A DNA stretch of 64,000 bases from JAKACA01 sp049510975 (GCA_049510975.1 JBEKYM010000025.1:6328-70327); one strand, 5' to 3'; numbered from the stretch's first letter, positions 44,209-53,705 are shown. Numbers and translations are program-made. The notes: generated by a model from the letters alone, not told the origin.

Positions 44209-45546
44209 GTGGTGGCTGCCACCCTCATCCGCGACGGCATCGTCCTTCCGATGACGGGGCGCGGCGTCATCCTCGATCCCGGGTCGGTGCTGCTCGACGG
44301 CGACGTCATCGTTGCCGTCGGTTCGCCCGAGGTGGTGGCGGGGCACCCGTTGGCAGCTGAGGCTGTCGTCGTGGACGCCAGACGGCACGCGGTCATCCCA
44401 GGACTCCACAACTGCCACTTGCACTCCGGGTTGCTGCGGGGCACCGCAGAGTCCTTGTCGTTGTGGGACTGGCTGAAGACCTATGTCGATCCGGCTCATC
44501 GAGCCCTCACCCCGGAGATCGCCGCGGCCGCCTCCAGGCTCTGCTACGCCGAGAGCTTGCTCGCCGGCACCACCTCGGTCATGGACATGTGGCGCTTCAT
44601 GGAGGGTTCGGCCGCTGCTGCCGAGCAGGTGGGCCTGCGGGCGACGCTCGTGCCGTACGTCGCCGATGCGGAGGGTTTCGATTACTTCGAATCGATCGAG
44701 TCCAACCGGCGCCTCCTCGAGACCCATCGCAGCGCCGCCGATGGCAGAGTCCGCAGCTGGGTCGGCCTCGAGCACCTGTTCTATTGCACGCCGGCCGCTT
44801 TTCGAGCCGCCGTGGCGCTCGCGGAGGAGTTCGACACCGGTCTGCACACGCACTCGTCGGAGTCGATCTGGGAAGTGCAGGAGTGCCTGGCGCGCTTTGG
44901 TTGCCGGCCGATCGAGGAGCTGTTCCGGCGGGGTGCACTCTCGCCGCGTAGCGTCGTGGCCCACTGCGTGTGGCTCGACGACCGCGAGATCGAGCTGCTC
45001 GCACAGACGGGAACCAGTGTCGCCCACTGCCCTTGCTCGAACATGAAGCTCGCGTCGGGACCGGCTCGCGTGGGAGCGATGCGCACCGCCGGCGTGACCG
45101 TCGGGCTCGGCAGCGACGGCGAGAAGGAGAACAACAACCTCGACCTCCTCGAGGAGATGAAGTTCGCCTCCCTGCTGCAGAAGGTCTCGACCCTCGACCC
45201 GACGACCGGCGACCCATGGGACGTTCTCGCCATGGCCACCGTCGACGGGGCTCGCGCTCTCGACCTCGACAAGGTGACCGGGACGCTCGAGGCAGCCAAG
45301 CGCGCCGACGTGATCACCGTCGACCTCGGCGGGCTGCACACCACTCCGGTGCTCCATGGCACGGACTTCAACGTAGCGGCGCACCTCGTTTTCTCCGCCA
45401 CGGGGCATGACGTGCGCGACGTCTGGGTCGATGGGCGGCGCCTCGTCGAAGAGGGCCGGCCCGTCACCTTCGACATCGACTCGATCCGATCGGACGCCCA
45501 AGCCGCCGCCGAGGAGCTCTTCGCCCGCCGAGCCGCCCTCTCCTGA
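44209..45546 (+). CDS. Amidohydrolase-superfamily deaminase/chlorohydrolase (TrzN/AtzA/SsnA type)
   Basis: A 445-residue metal-dependent hydrolase. VIPGLHNCHLHSGLLRGTAE holds the HxH metal pair, GLHTHSSES a further His region, VVAHCVWLDD the next His, and VGLGSDGEKENNNLDLL the catalytic Asp (GSDG). This set is typical of the cytosine-deaminase-like subgroup that includes triazine chlorohydrolases, SsnA and S-adenosylhomocysteine deaminases. A heterocyclic amine or chloro-compound is a likely substrate. The start is GTG 44209 or 44212. A GC-rich hairpin follows the stop immediately. Confidence 0.9.
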   Translation: MVAATLIRDGIVLPMTGRGVILDPGSVLLDGDVIVAVGSPEVVAGHPLAAEAVVVDARRHAVIPGLHNCHLHSGLLRGTAESLSLWDWLKTYVDPAHRALTPEIAAAASRLCYAESLLAGTTSVMDMWRFMEGSAAAAEQVGLRATLVPYVADAEGFDYFESIESNRRLLETHRSAADGRVRSWVGLEHLFYCTPAAFRAAVALAEEFDTGLHTHSSESIWEVQECLARFGCRPIEELFRRGALSPRSVVAHCVWLDDREIELLAQTGTSVAHCPCSNMKLASGPARVGAMRTAGVTVGLGSDGEKENNNLDLLEEMKFASLLQKVSTLDPTTGDPWDVLAMATVDGARALDLDKVTGTLEAAKRADVITVDLGGLHTTPVLHGTDFNVAAHLVFSATGHDVRDVWVDGRRLVEEGRPVTFDIDSIRSDAQAAAEELFARRAALS

Positions 45547-45549
45547 GGA

Positions 45550-45657
45550 CCGGGCGGCGGGACGCCCGGCGAGCGATGGGGACGGGGCCAAGGTTCAAGT
45601 TTGGGCCCCGAGGTGCTCGAGCTTTCGTGGCTCCTTGACCCACAACCTCAAGCACCT
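45550..45657 (+). ncRNA. Candidate structured intergenic element of three consecutive hairpins
   Basis: Three stems lie in a row between two amidohydrolase genes. The first is CCGGGCG/CGCCCGG (45550-45569), four bases after a stop codon. The second is CGGGGCC/GGCCCCG (45583-45610). The third is AGGTGCT/AGCACCT (45611-45617 and 45651-45657), with an inner GTGG/CCAC stem. The loop of the second (GGTTCAAG) is nearly complementary to CTTGACC in the third. The first two may simply be terminators. A 12-bp tandem repeat (45666-45689) and a -10-like TAGGAT (45701) follow, so a new promoter probably starts after the element. Confidence 0.35.
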
Positions 45658-45814
45658 TCCCACTGGGCGCCGGGAAAGGCGCCGGGAAGGCGGGCAAACG
45701 TAGGATAGGGGCACGGCTCGAGGAGGGGAATCGGGCCGCACGCCGGCGGGAGCAGGCTCGCTCGGCCACCGATACGCCTGCGGGCCAGACGACTCACCAG
45801 AGGAGACCCACCCC

Positions 45815-47518
45815 ATGTCGCACGACCTCGTCATCGCCGGCGGTTCTGTCGTCGACGGGCAGGGCGGCCCCGCCCGCCCAGCCGACGTCGCGATCGACGG
45901 AGACCGCATCACGGCCGTCACCGAGCCGGGCCGAGCCGGCGCCGCCAAGCGGACCATCGACGCCGACGGGACGGTGGTGACACCGGGCGTGGTCGATGTG
46001 CACGCCCACTACGACGGACAGGCCACTTGGGACTCCCAGATGACGCCGTCGTCGTGGCACGGCGTCACGACCGTCGTCATGGGCAATTGCGGCGTGGGCT
46101 TTGCCCCCGTCCGCCCGGCTGACCACGACGCTCTCGTCGAGTTGATGGAAGGCGTGGAGGACATCCCGGGTACGGCCTTGCACGAAGGCCTTGCCTGGGA
46201 TTGGGAGAGCTTCCCGGAATACCTGGACGCCCTCGACCGTCGCCGGCGCGACATCGACATCGCCGCCCAGGTCCCCCATGGCGCCCTTCGCCTCTACGTC
46301 ATGGGAGAACGGGGTTCGCGGCGCGACGACGCCACCGACGACGAGATCGCCGCCATGGGCCGGCTGGCCGCCGAAGCCGTCAGAGCGGGGGCGCTCGGTT
46401 TCACGACCTCGAGGACCCGCAACCACCGCACGAGCACCGGTGACTGGACCCCGACGCTGACCGCTGCCGCCAATGAGCTCGCCGGTATCGCGGCGGCGAT
46501 CGGCGAGACCGGCGCCGGCGTGCTCGAGGTCGTCTCCGACTTCGCCGACGAGGACGCCGAACTGGAAACGGTCTTGGGCATGGCGGCGGCGTCAGGGCGC
46601 CCGCTGTCGATCTCCGTCGTGCAGCACAGCGTCCGGCCACAGGCGTGGCGCCGGCTGCTCGCCGCCATCACCGACGCCAACCTGGCCGGCCTGGAGGTGA
46701 CCGCCCAGGTGGCCGCTCGCCCGGTCGGTGTGCTCCTCGGTGTACGCCTGACGTTGAGCCCGCTCGGGGCGTCCATGACGGCGCGTAGCCTCGGCGGCGA
46801 CCTGGAGAAGCTGCGCAACGAGGACGTACGCGCCACGGTGCTGGCCGAGATGGCGGAGCGACCGTCGTTGTTCTCCTGGGATCAGATGTTCTGCCTCGAC
46901 GACCCGCCCGACTATGAGCCGGCGCCGGAAGCGAGCGTGGCCTCGCTGGCCGGGCGGCTCGGGGTGACGGCGCCGGAGTTCGTCTACGACCGCCTCGTCT
47001 CCGGCGAAGGCGATGCCCTCTTCTACGTGCCCTTCCTCAATTACGTCGACGGCGACCTCGAGGCGGTCCGCGAGATGCTCTGCCACCCCTTTGCGGTGCT
47101 CGGACTGGCCGACGGCGGAGCCCACGTCGGCACCATCTGTGACGGCAGCTTCCCGAGCACGATGCTGACCCATTGGGTACGCGACAGGACCCGGGGGGAA
47201 CGGCTCAGCCTCGAGCACGTCGTCGCCATGCAGACGTCGCGGACGGCCCGCATGGCCGGGCTGCTCGACCGAGGCGTGATCGCCCCCGGTTACCGAGCGG
47301 ACCTCAACGTGATCGACCTCGAGCACCTCACCGTGCGCGCGCCCACGGTCCACTTCGACCTGCCCGCCGGAGGCCGGCGGTTGCTGCAACGAGCCGACGG
47401 GTACCTGCACACCTTCGTGGCCGGCACCGAGACCTACGTCAGCGGCGAGCACACGGGAGCCTTGCCCGGACGCCTCGTCCGCGGTCATCAACCCGCCCCG
47501 GAAGGAGCCCGCCCATGA
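45815..47518 (+). CDS. N-acyl-D-amino-acid deacylase-family amidohydrolase
   Basis: A 567-residue protein. LVIAGGSVVDGQGGPARPADVAIDGDRI and VVTPGVVDVHAHYDGQATWD (HxH pair and following Asp) are the D-aminoacylase/dihydroorotase-like start. GVTTVVMGNCGVGFAPVRP contains the Cys typical of the D-aminoacylase subgroup. GLADGGAHVGTICDGSFPSTMLTHWVRDR gives the late Asp/His region. Family members deacylate N-acyl-D-amino acids, but many actinobacterial ones are unassigned. ATG 45815 follows AGAGGAG. Its stop overlaps the next start (ATGA), so it is coupled to another amidohydrolase. Confidence 0.88.
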   Translation: MSHDLVIAGGSVVDGQGGPARPADVAIDGDRITAVTEPGRAGAAKRTIDADGTVVTPGVVDVHAHYDGQATWDSQMTPSSWHGVTTVVMGNCGVGFAPVRPADHDALVELMEGVEDIPGTALHEGLAWDWESFPEYLDALDRRRRDIDIAAQVPHGALRLYVMGERGSRRDDATDDEIAAMGRLAAEAVRAGALGFTTSRTRNHRTSTGDWTPTLTAAANELAGIAAAIGETGAGVLEVVSDFADEDAELETVLGMAAASGRPLSISVVQHSVRPQAWRRLLAAITDANLAGLEVTAQVAARPVGVLLGVRLTLSPLGASMTARSLGGDLEKLRNEDVRATVLAEMAERPSLFSWDQMFCLDDPPDYEPAPEASVASLAGRLGVTAPEFVYDRLVSGEGDALFYVPFLNYVDGDLEAVREMLCHPFAVLGLADGGAHVGTICDGSFPSTMLTHWVRDRTRGERLSLEHVVAMQTSRTARMAGLLDRGVIAPGYRADLNVIDLEHLTVRAPTVHFDLPAGGRRLLQRADGYLHTFVAGTETYVSGEHTGALPGRLVRGHQPAPEGARP

Positions 47519-48642
47519 CTCGTGCCTACCCCGTCATCAGCGCCGACTCGCACATCACCGAGCCGCCCAACACCTACATCGACTTCATCGACCCGGGGTT
47601 CCGTGACCGAGCCCCCCACCTGGTCGACGGCGGTGCCGACGTCGGCGACCTGTTCGTGATCGACGGCATGAAGACGCCCGTCCCGATGGGCCTCGTGGCG
47701 GCTGCGGGCAAGCCGGCGGAGGAGATACGCGTGATGGGCGTCCGTTTCGGGGACCTCCACCGCTCCGGCTGGGATCCGCAGGCGCGCAGGGCCGATCAGG
47801 AGCGCGACGGCGTCAGTGCCGAGATCATCTACCCGACCGTGGGCATGCAGATCTGCAACCACCGAGACGGCGACTACAAGAAGGCGTGCTTCGACGCCTA
47901 CAACCGCTGGATCGCCACGTACTGCGCGGCGTCACCGGACCGGCTGCTCGGCGCCGGCCAGACCGCTTTGCGCTCGCCGGAGGAGGGCATCTCCGACCTC
48001 GAGTCGATCAAGGCGCTCGGACTGCGCGGTGTCATGATGCCGGGCGACCCCGCCTACGAGGAGGACTACGACTCCAAAGCCTGGGATCCGTTCTGGGAGG
48101 CTGCCACCGACCTCGGACTGCCCCTCTCGTTCCACATCCTCACGTCGCGCATCGGCCAGACACGCGGCCCCCGGCTGAACGGCTTCCTGTCGGTCGTGCG
48201 CGGCTGCCAGGACATCATGGGAACGCTCGTCTTCGGCGCCGTCTTCGAACGCCATCCGAAGCTCAAGGTCGTGTGCGTCGAAGCCGACGCCGGCTGGGTC
48301 CCTCACTTCATGTACCGCATGGACCACGCCTTCGACCGCCACCGTCACTGGATGCAGCCCGAGCAGGAGCTCAACAAGGCACCCTCGGAGTACTTCGCCG
48401 AGAACATCTACGTCACGTTCCAGGACGACTGGACCGCTTTCCAGCAAGCCGACCACATGAACTGGAAGCGCTTGATGTGGGCGAACGATTTCCCGCACTC
48501 GGACTCGACCTGGCCATGGAGCCAGGAGATGCTCGACCGGCACACCGCCTCGCTGAGCGACGAGCAGACCGAAGCCATCTTGTGTGGCAACGTGGCCGAT
48601 CTGTACGGCATCGACGTGGCCGCCCTGGCTGCGGCATCGTAG
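47515..48642 (+). CDS. Amidohydrolase-2 family (PF04909) metal-dependent hydrolase/decarboxylase
   Basis: A 375-residue TIM-barrel protein. VISADSHITEPPNTYIDFI is the typical start (Asp-x-His replacing HxH). GVSAEIIYPTVGMQIC, LGLRGVMMPGDPAYEEDYDSKAWDPFWEAATDLGLPLSFHILTS and FGAVFERHPKLKVVCVEADAGWVPHFMYRMDH are conserved blocks, and LMWANDFPHSDSTWP holds the catalytic Asp. Relatives include ACMSD-like decarboxylases and hydrolases of ring-cleavage products. ATG 47515 overlaps the upstream stop and has GGAAGGAG seven bases before it. Confidence 0.9.
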   Translation: MTRAYPVISADSHITEPPNTYIDFIDPGFRDRAPHLVDGGADVGDLFVIDGMKTPVPMGLVAAAGKPAEEIRVMGVRFGDLHRSGWDPQARRADQERDGVSAEIIYPTVGMQICNHRDGDYKKACFDAYNRWIATYCAASPDRLLGAGQTALRSPEEGISDLESIKALGLRGVMMPGDPAYEEDYDSKAWDPFWEAATDLGLPLSFHILTSRIGQTRGPRLNGFLSVVRGCQDIMGTLVFGAVFERHPKLKVVCVEADAGWVPHFMYRMDHAFDRHRHWMQPEQELNKAPSEYFAENIYVTFQDDWTAFQQADHMNWKRLMWANDFPHSDSTWPWSQEMLDRHTASLSDEQTEAILCGNVADLYGIDVAALAAAS

Positions 48643-48687
48643 GAACCGTCATGGTCGCAACGACCTGCGAACCGGGGATGTTTCACT

Positions 48688-50484
48688 ATGAGTGACAGCA
48701 CCGTGATCGACAAGGAGGCGCTCCGGCGCAAGTACCTGGAGGAGCGGAACAAGCGCCTGCGCCCGGACGGCAACAACCAGTACCTGCGCGTGACGGGCCA
48801 CCTCGCCCACTATCTGACGGACCCGGCTGCTCCGGTCGTCGAGCGTGAGCCCAAGACCGATCACGTCACCGTGGCGTTCATCGGCGGAGGCTTCGCCGGT
48901 CTCGTCACCGGCGCGCGCCTGAAAGAAGCCGGCATCGACGACGTCCGGATCGTCGAGAAGGGTGGGGACTTCGGCGGCACCTGGTATTGGAACCGCTATC
49001 CGGGCGCCCAGTGCGACACAGCGTCGTTCGTGTACATGCCGTTGCTGGAGGAGACCGGCCACATGCCGTCGGAGAAGTACGCCCACGGCCCCGAGATCCT
49101 CGAGCACTGCCAGCGGATCGGCAAGCACTTCGGCCTCTACGACAACGCTTTGTTCCACACCGAGGTCGTCGATCTCGCCTGGCAGGAGGCCGACTCCCGT
49201 TGGCTCGTGTCGACCAACCGCGGCGACGCCTTCACCGCCCAGTTCGTAGCGATGGGCACGGGGCCCTTGCACGTCCCGAAGCTTCCCGGCATCCCCGGTA
49301 TCGAGTCGTTCACCGGTCACTCGTTCCACACGAGCCGGTGGGACTACGCCTACACGGGCGGCGATCCGTCCGGAGCACCCATGACCGGCCTTTCCGACCG
49401 GCGCGTCGCCATCATCGGCACGGGCGCAACGGCCGTCCAGTGCGTGCCCCACCTTGCCGCCGCCTGCAAGGAGCTGTACGTCTTCCAGCGGACTCCTTCG
49501 TCGGTCGACGTACGCGCCAACCACCCGACCGACCCGGAATGGTTCGCCGAGATGGCGACGCCCGGATGGCAGCAGCGCTGGCTCGACAACTTCGCCTCCA
49601 ACCAGACCGGTGGCATGGCCGAGGAGGACCTCGTCATGGACGGATGGACCGATATCGCCCGGCGTGTGCGGGAAAAGATCATGGGACTGCCTCGCGAGGG
49701 ACTCACGCCGGCGATGGTGATGGAAGCCTTCGAGGACTCGGACTTCGAGAAGATGGAGGAGATCCGGGCGCGCATCGACTCGATCGTGAAGGACCCGGGC
49801 ACTGCCCGCGACCTCAAAGCGTGGTACCGGCAGCTGTGCAAGCGGCCCTGCTTCCACGACGAGTACCTGCAGGCCTTCAACGTCCCGGGGACCCACCTCG
49901 TGCACACCGACGGCAAAGGCGTCGAACGGATCACCGAGACCTCCGTCGTGGCGGCGGGTCGGGCTTATGAGGTCGACTGCATCATCTATGCGTCGGGTTT
50001 CGAGGTCGGTACCGAGTACGAACGGCGGGCCGGCTACGACATGGCCGGACGACACGGGCTTCGTCTCTCGCAGCACTGGTCGGAGGGGATGCGCACGTTG
50101 CACGGGATCCACGTCCACGGGTACCCGAACGCCTTCATCGTGCAGCCGACTCAGGGTGCCAACCTGATCTCCAACATCCCCCACAACCTCACCGAAGCCG
50201 GCAAGACGATCGCGGCGGTCGTCGCCCATGCCATCGCCGGCGGTTTCAACGAGGTCGAGGTGACCAAAGAAGCCGAGGAGGCCTGGATCGAGCTGCTCCT
50301 GTCCGGCGGTGGAATGATGCTCGGCTCGCCGGACTGCACGCCCGGTTATTACAACAACGAAGGCCAGGATCCGGGTCCACGAGGACGCTTCAACGTCGGG
50401 TACCCGCAGGGGGCCATGGCCTACTTCCAGTACATCGACCAATGGCGCGCGTCCGGCGCCTTCGAGGGTCTCGCCTTCGGCTGA
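48688..50484 (+). CDS. Flavin-containing Baeyer-Villiger-type monooxygenase
   Basis: A 598-residue FAD/NADPH enzyme. The FAD Rossmann motif is VAFIGGGFAGLVTGARL (about residue 65), followed by GGDFGGTWYWNRYPGAQCD, the usual type I BVMO segment. The fingerprint FTGHSFHTSRWD is at about residues 208-219, and the NADPH Rossmann motif is VAIIGTGATAVQCVPHLA. It should insert oxygen into ketones to make esters or lactones. It lies 46 bases after the amidohydrolase, probably in the same operon. Together with the esterase at 43098 it suggests degradation of a ketone or alicyclic compound; the substrate is unknown. Confidence 0.92.
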   Translation: MSDSTVIDKEALRRKYLEERNKRLRPDGNNQYLRVTGHLAHYLTDPAAPVVEREPKTDHVTVAFIGGGFAGLVTGARLKEAGIDDVRIVEKGGDFGGTWYWNRYPGAQCDTASFVYMPLLEETGHMPSEKYAHGPEILEHCQRIGKHFGLYDNALFHTEVVDLAWQEADSRWLVSTNRGDAFTAQFVAMGTGPLHVPKLPGIPGIESFTGHSFHTSRWDYAYTGGDPSGAPMTGLSDRRVAIIGTGATAVQCVPHLAAACKELYVFQRTPSSVDVRANHPTDPEWFAEMATPGWQQRWLDNFASNQTGGMAEEDLVMDGWTDIARRVREKIMGLPREGLTPAMVMEAFEDSDFEKMEEIRARIDSIVKDPGTARDLKAWYRQLCKRPCFHDEYLQAFNVPGTHLVHTDGKGVERITETSVVAAGRAYEVDCIIYASGFEVGTEYERRAGYDMAGRHGLRLSQHWSEGMRTLHGIHVHGYPNAFIVQPTQGANLISNIPHNLTEAGKTIAAVVAHAIAGGFNEVEVTKEAEEAWIELLLSGGGMMLGSPDCTPGYYNNEGQDPGPRGRFNVGYPQGAMAYFQYIDQWRASGAFEGLAFG

Positions 50485-50603
50485 ACGGCGGGTGGATCGG
50501 CCGAGGGCCTTCGGGGGCCGATCGCCGCGCCCACAAGATGTTGGGGATCTGGGAACATTGCACCAATCCGGAAGCAGAGACGCTTCCAGGAAAGGGGCAC
50601 GCC

Positions 50604-52094
50604 ATGAGCCGTCCGAGCCGGGTCGCCGCGTTCACCGGTGCATTGCTGGCGGTGATGTTGCTCCCGGCGGCGACGGCGGCAGCCGCGACGAGCACTGCCA
50701 CGCCGTCTCTCAGCGTGTCGCCGTCGAGCGGGCTGCGGATCGGCCAGATCGTGACCGTGACCGGCAGCAACCTGCCGGGCGACATCTACCTCGCCGAGTG
50801 CGAGCACGCAGCCACGAGCGGATCTGGCTGCGGCAACCACGACTTCGCCGTCGATGTCGTCGATGGTTCGATCCGTACGCCGATGGAGGTCATCCGGCAC
50901 CCCCTTGGCTTGAAGGGGCCTGACTGCGCCAAGGCTGGAGCCTGCGAGATCGCCGTCCTCGCCTTCGACCGAGGCAACTCGGTGCTGGCGGCCACCGGCA
51001 TCTCGTTCGACCCGAATGCCGCCCCGGTCGTCCCGCACGTGTCGGTCACCCCCTCGACCGGGCTGGCGCCCACACAATGGGTGACCGTCACCGCAACCGG
51101 GCTGGCACCGCTTGCCACCGTGCAGATCTTCGAATGCGACGGTCTGGCGTCATCGCGTGCGGGGCTCCTGCAGCACTGCGGGATCCCCGGCTACGGCTAT
51201 CCGGACGGCGGGTTTCGCTTCGACACCCACCAGACGACCGATGTCGGCAGCCTGGCGCTGCGTATCCGGGCAGACTCGAGCCTCATCAGCCCGTTCGACG
51301 GAGACGCCGTTGCCAACTGCGAAGTGTCTCCCGGGTGCGAGTTCGTGTTCCTCACCTTCGACCCGGCCAGCCCGACGTTCAGCCCGCGGATACCCATCAC
51401 GTTCAATCCGGCAGCGAGACCGGTGACCCCCGTGGAGACCGTGAGCGCCACCTCCGACTTGGCGAACGGCCAGACCGTCACGGTCGCCGGCGGCCCGTTC
51501 CTGCCTGGTGAGGCGGTTGCCGTGCGCGAGTGCCCGTCGGCCACGCCGGTGTGGGAGAACTGCTCGTTGGACGATATCGCCACCGGCGTCGCCAACGCTG
51601 CCGGTCAGGCTTCCATCCGCTTCGACGTCGTCGAGAAGTCCGGCTCAGGGCCGGTCGAGAACTGCACGACCGAACAGTGCTCGCTACTGATCGTCGGCCA
51701 GGACGACGTCTGGTACTCGGCCTGGACGCCCATTGACATCAACCCCGCCCTGCCGACCCAACGCCCGAAGGGGACGGTGACGCCGGCCACCGGACTCTCC
51801 AACGGAACACTCGTCACCGTGGCGGGGTCCGGGTTCCTCCCGGGCGCACCGCTCAACATCGAGGAGTGCCTCCGCAGCGGCGCCGACTGCGAGTTCATTG
51901 GCAACAGCGGGGCGGTCGGCGCCGACAGCACCGGGTCGGTGGACTTCGGCGTCGCCGTCGTGAGCGAGCTCGAGGTCTTCAACAACTCAGGACCGGTGAA
52001 CGTGTCCTGCGGCCTTTCCGGCTGCATGCTGCTGCTCGTGAACCTCCAGGACGCCGAGCAGCGGGTCATCACGCCGATCGACTTCACGAGTTGA
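50604..52094 (+). CDS. Exported protein with four neocarzinostatin-like repeats
   Basis: 496 residues. ATG 50604 follows AGGAAAGGGG. The signal peptide is RVAAFTGALLAVMLLPAATAAAA. Four units of about 110-130 residues follow, each starting V(S/T)P(S/A)(S/T)GLxxGxxVTVTGxxLxPG and continuing with an xxECxxx...C pattern: LSVSPSSGLRIGQIVTVTGSNL, VSVTPSTGLAPTQWVTVTATGL, VSATSDLANGQTVTVAGGPF, and VTPATGLSNGTLVTVAGSGF. These match the neocarzinostatin/macromomycin apoprotein fold, an Ig-like sandwich with two disulfides. No enediyne biosynthetic genes are present in this window. The protein may bind small hydrophobic ligands or be structural. Confidence 0.82.
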   Translation: MSRPSRVAAFTGALLAVMLLPAATAAAATSTATPSLSVSPSSGLRIGQIVTVTGSNLPGDIYLAECEHAATSGSGCGNHDFAVDVVDGSIRTPMEVIRHPLGLKGPDCAKAGACEIAVLAFDRGNSVLAATGISFDPNAAPVVPHVSVTPSTGLAPTQWVTVTATGLAPLATVQIFECDGLASSRAGLLQHCGIPGYGYPDGGFRFDTHQTTDVGSLALRIRADSSLISPFDGDAVANCEVSPGCEFVFLTFDPASPTFSPRIPITFNPAARPVTPVETVSATSDLANGQTVTVAGGPFLPGEAVAVRECPSATPVWENCSLDDIATGVANAAGQASIRFDVVEKSGSGPVENCTTEQCSLLIVGQDDVWYSAWTPIDINPALPTQRPKGTVTPATGLSNGTLVTVAGSGFLPGAPLNIEECLRSGADCEFIGNSGAVGADSTGSVDFGVAVVSELEVFNNSGPVNVSCGLSGCMLLLVNLQDAEQRVITPIDFTS

Positions 52095-52115
52095 CGACGG
52101 CGTCGCCGCGCCCGA

Positions 52116-53582
52116 TCAGTCGAGGAGCTCCACGAGGGGAAAGGACCGGTGCGCCCGCGACGGCGTGAGGTAGTTCTGGCGGTGTGTTGTCTCGAGGACG
52201 TCCATGAAGGCGGTCCGCTGAGCGGCGGCGCCGACGCTGGGCTTGTCCTGGAACTCGCCGTCCATGGCCTCGCGGATCTGCTGGAAGAAGAAGCTCGACG
52301 GGACGTAGGAGAGAAAGTGGAGCCCGGCCACCGGACCGGGACCCTCCCCGTCGACGTCGGGGTTCGAGCTGTAGGCAAAGGGGTGGTCGACCGTGTTGAA
52401 GTCCGCCCGCACCGGAATCGCCGTGAGCGCCGGGTAGACGTTGCCGTACACGTCGGTCGTCGAGCTTTGCAGGCGGGAGATCGACTGCATGGACGACGAG
52501 TGGCCGACGGTGTGATAGCGAGCGGCGTCGGCATAGACGTCGGCCTCGCTCTCCACCTCGGGCGAGCCCGATTCCGGGATCGTCTGCGTGCCCGTCCGCG
52601 TGATCGCCGGGTTGGCGACGCGGGGCGTGAACAGTGCCGCCACGCGGGTGTCGTAGGTCTGGGCGTACCAGCTCTGCAGATCCTCGTAGATGTGTGACAG
52701 CGCCAGCGTCGTCCCCATGGCGAAGTAGCTCGTCCTCGACTGATTCGTCATGCCGAGCGACTCGAGGTTGGCGATGACGCCCGGACCGAGGGCACTCCGC
52801 TGGGTCGAGGTGAAGCCGAGGAAGAGCTCGGCCGTATTGGGGATCGAGTCCGCCGCGGGCAGCTTGTTGGCAAGGGCGAAGCGCTTTGTCAGGCTCTGGC
52901 CACCTTGGCCGAGCCGGGTCGCATCCACGAAACCCATCCGCCGGCTCGTCACCTTGAACAGCCCGCCGACGGCCCCCGTGAAGAGGCTCTCGTACGCCGT
53001 GGCGATGTGATCTGGTGAGTCGCTCGCCATGACCACGCACAGGTCGTTCGCCTCGAGCACCGAAGTGGCCGGGTCGGTCGTGAAGCGGATCGAGTCGAGC
53101 AGGGCCGGTGTCGTGACGCCGAGCAGCTTGGACGCACGCAAGTCGATGGGTGCGTACTTGTCCCACACCGGCGCCAGCGTGCTGCTGCGGAAATAGGGAA
53201 GGCCCCAGCACACGGCAAGGCCCAACCCCGCCGGCGTGTAGTCGAGCAGCCCGCTGCGCTCGAGCTCGCCGAGAGCTGCGCTGAGCCTGGCCTGGGCGGA
53301 CTTGAGGGCGGTGACGGTGAGCTCGACGACGAGCGTGGCGGTGACGACCTCGTGGAACAACGGGGGCACGCTCACGACGACCCCGTTGTCGGTGATCGAG
53401 GCCGTACCCGAGAACAGATACTGCTCGCCCGGCAGCGGGGCCGACTTCGGGCTGGCGAAGCGGCGCGGCTTGGACTCGGCCAGCTGCTCGACGAGGCGGT
53501 AGGCGCTGCGGCCCCCGGCAGCGGCCGCCACCGACATCCCGAGAAACCCTCGCCGGCTCAGCGCACGATCATCGATCCCCAT
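52116..53582 (-). CDS. Tat-exported protein, possibly DyP-peroxidase-like
   Basis: A 488-residue protein with a twin-arginine signal (LSRRGFLGMSVAAAAGG), so it is folded, perhaps cofactor-loaded, before export. The body contains GLGLAVCWGLPYFRS, ANDLCVVMASDSPDHIATAYESLF, TSRRMGFVDATRLGQGG and a late GLHFLSYVPSSFFFQQIREAMDG, which recalls the C-terminal part of dye-decolourising peroxidases. I cannot confirm the haem-ligand His or the GxxDG motif, so the assignment is weak. An uncharacterised actinobacterial Tat family is the alternative. ATG 53582 follows AAGGGAG. It is convergent with the neocarzinostatin-like gene. Confidence 0.65.
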   Translation of the reverse strand: MGIDDRALSRRGFLGMSVAAAAGGRSAYRLVEQLAESKPRRFASPKSAPLPGEQYLFSGTASITDNGVVVSVPPLFHEVVTATLVVELTVTALKSAQARLSAALGELERSGLLDYTPAGLGLAVCWGLPYFRSSTLAPVWDKYAPIDLRASKLLGVTTPALLDSIRFTTDPATSVLEANDLCVVMASDSPDHIATAYESLFTGAVGGLFKVTSRRMGFVDATRLGQGGQSLTKRFALANKLPAADSIPNTAELFLGFTSTQRSALGPGVIANLESLGMTNQSRTSYFAMGTTLALSHIYEDLQSWYAQTYDTRVAALFTPRVANPAITRTGTQTIPESGSPEVESEADVYADAARYHTVGHSSSMQSISRLQSSTTDVYGNVYPALTAIPVRADFNTVDHPFAYSSNPDVDGEGPGPVAGLHFLSYVPSSFFFQQIREAMDGEFQDKPSVGAAAQRTAFMDVLETTHRQNYLTPSRAHRSFPLVELLD

Positions 53583-53705
53583 GTCGAGCTCCCTTGGCGC
53601 CGGACGGCAGGAGCTTCAATGTAGTGATCGGTGCTGCCCGGCAGGCATCGCCTCGCAACGTTCCGGCTGAGGACCGCCGCAACCGTCGCATCTAAGGTGA
53701 GCCGC

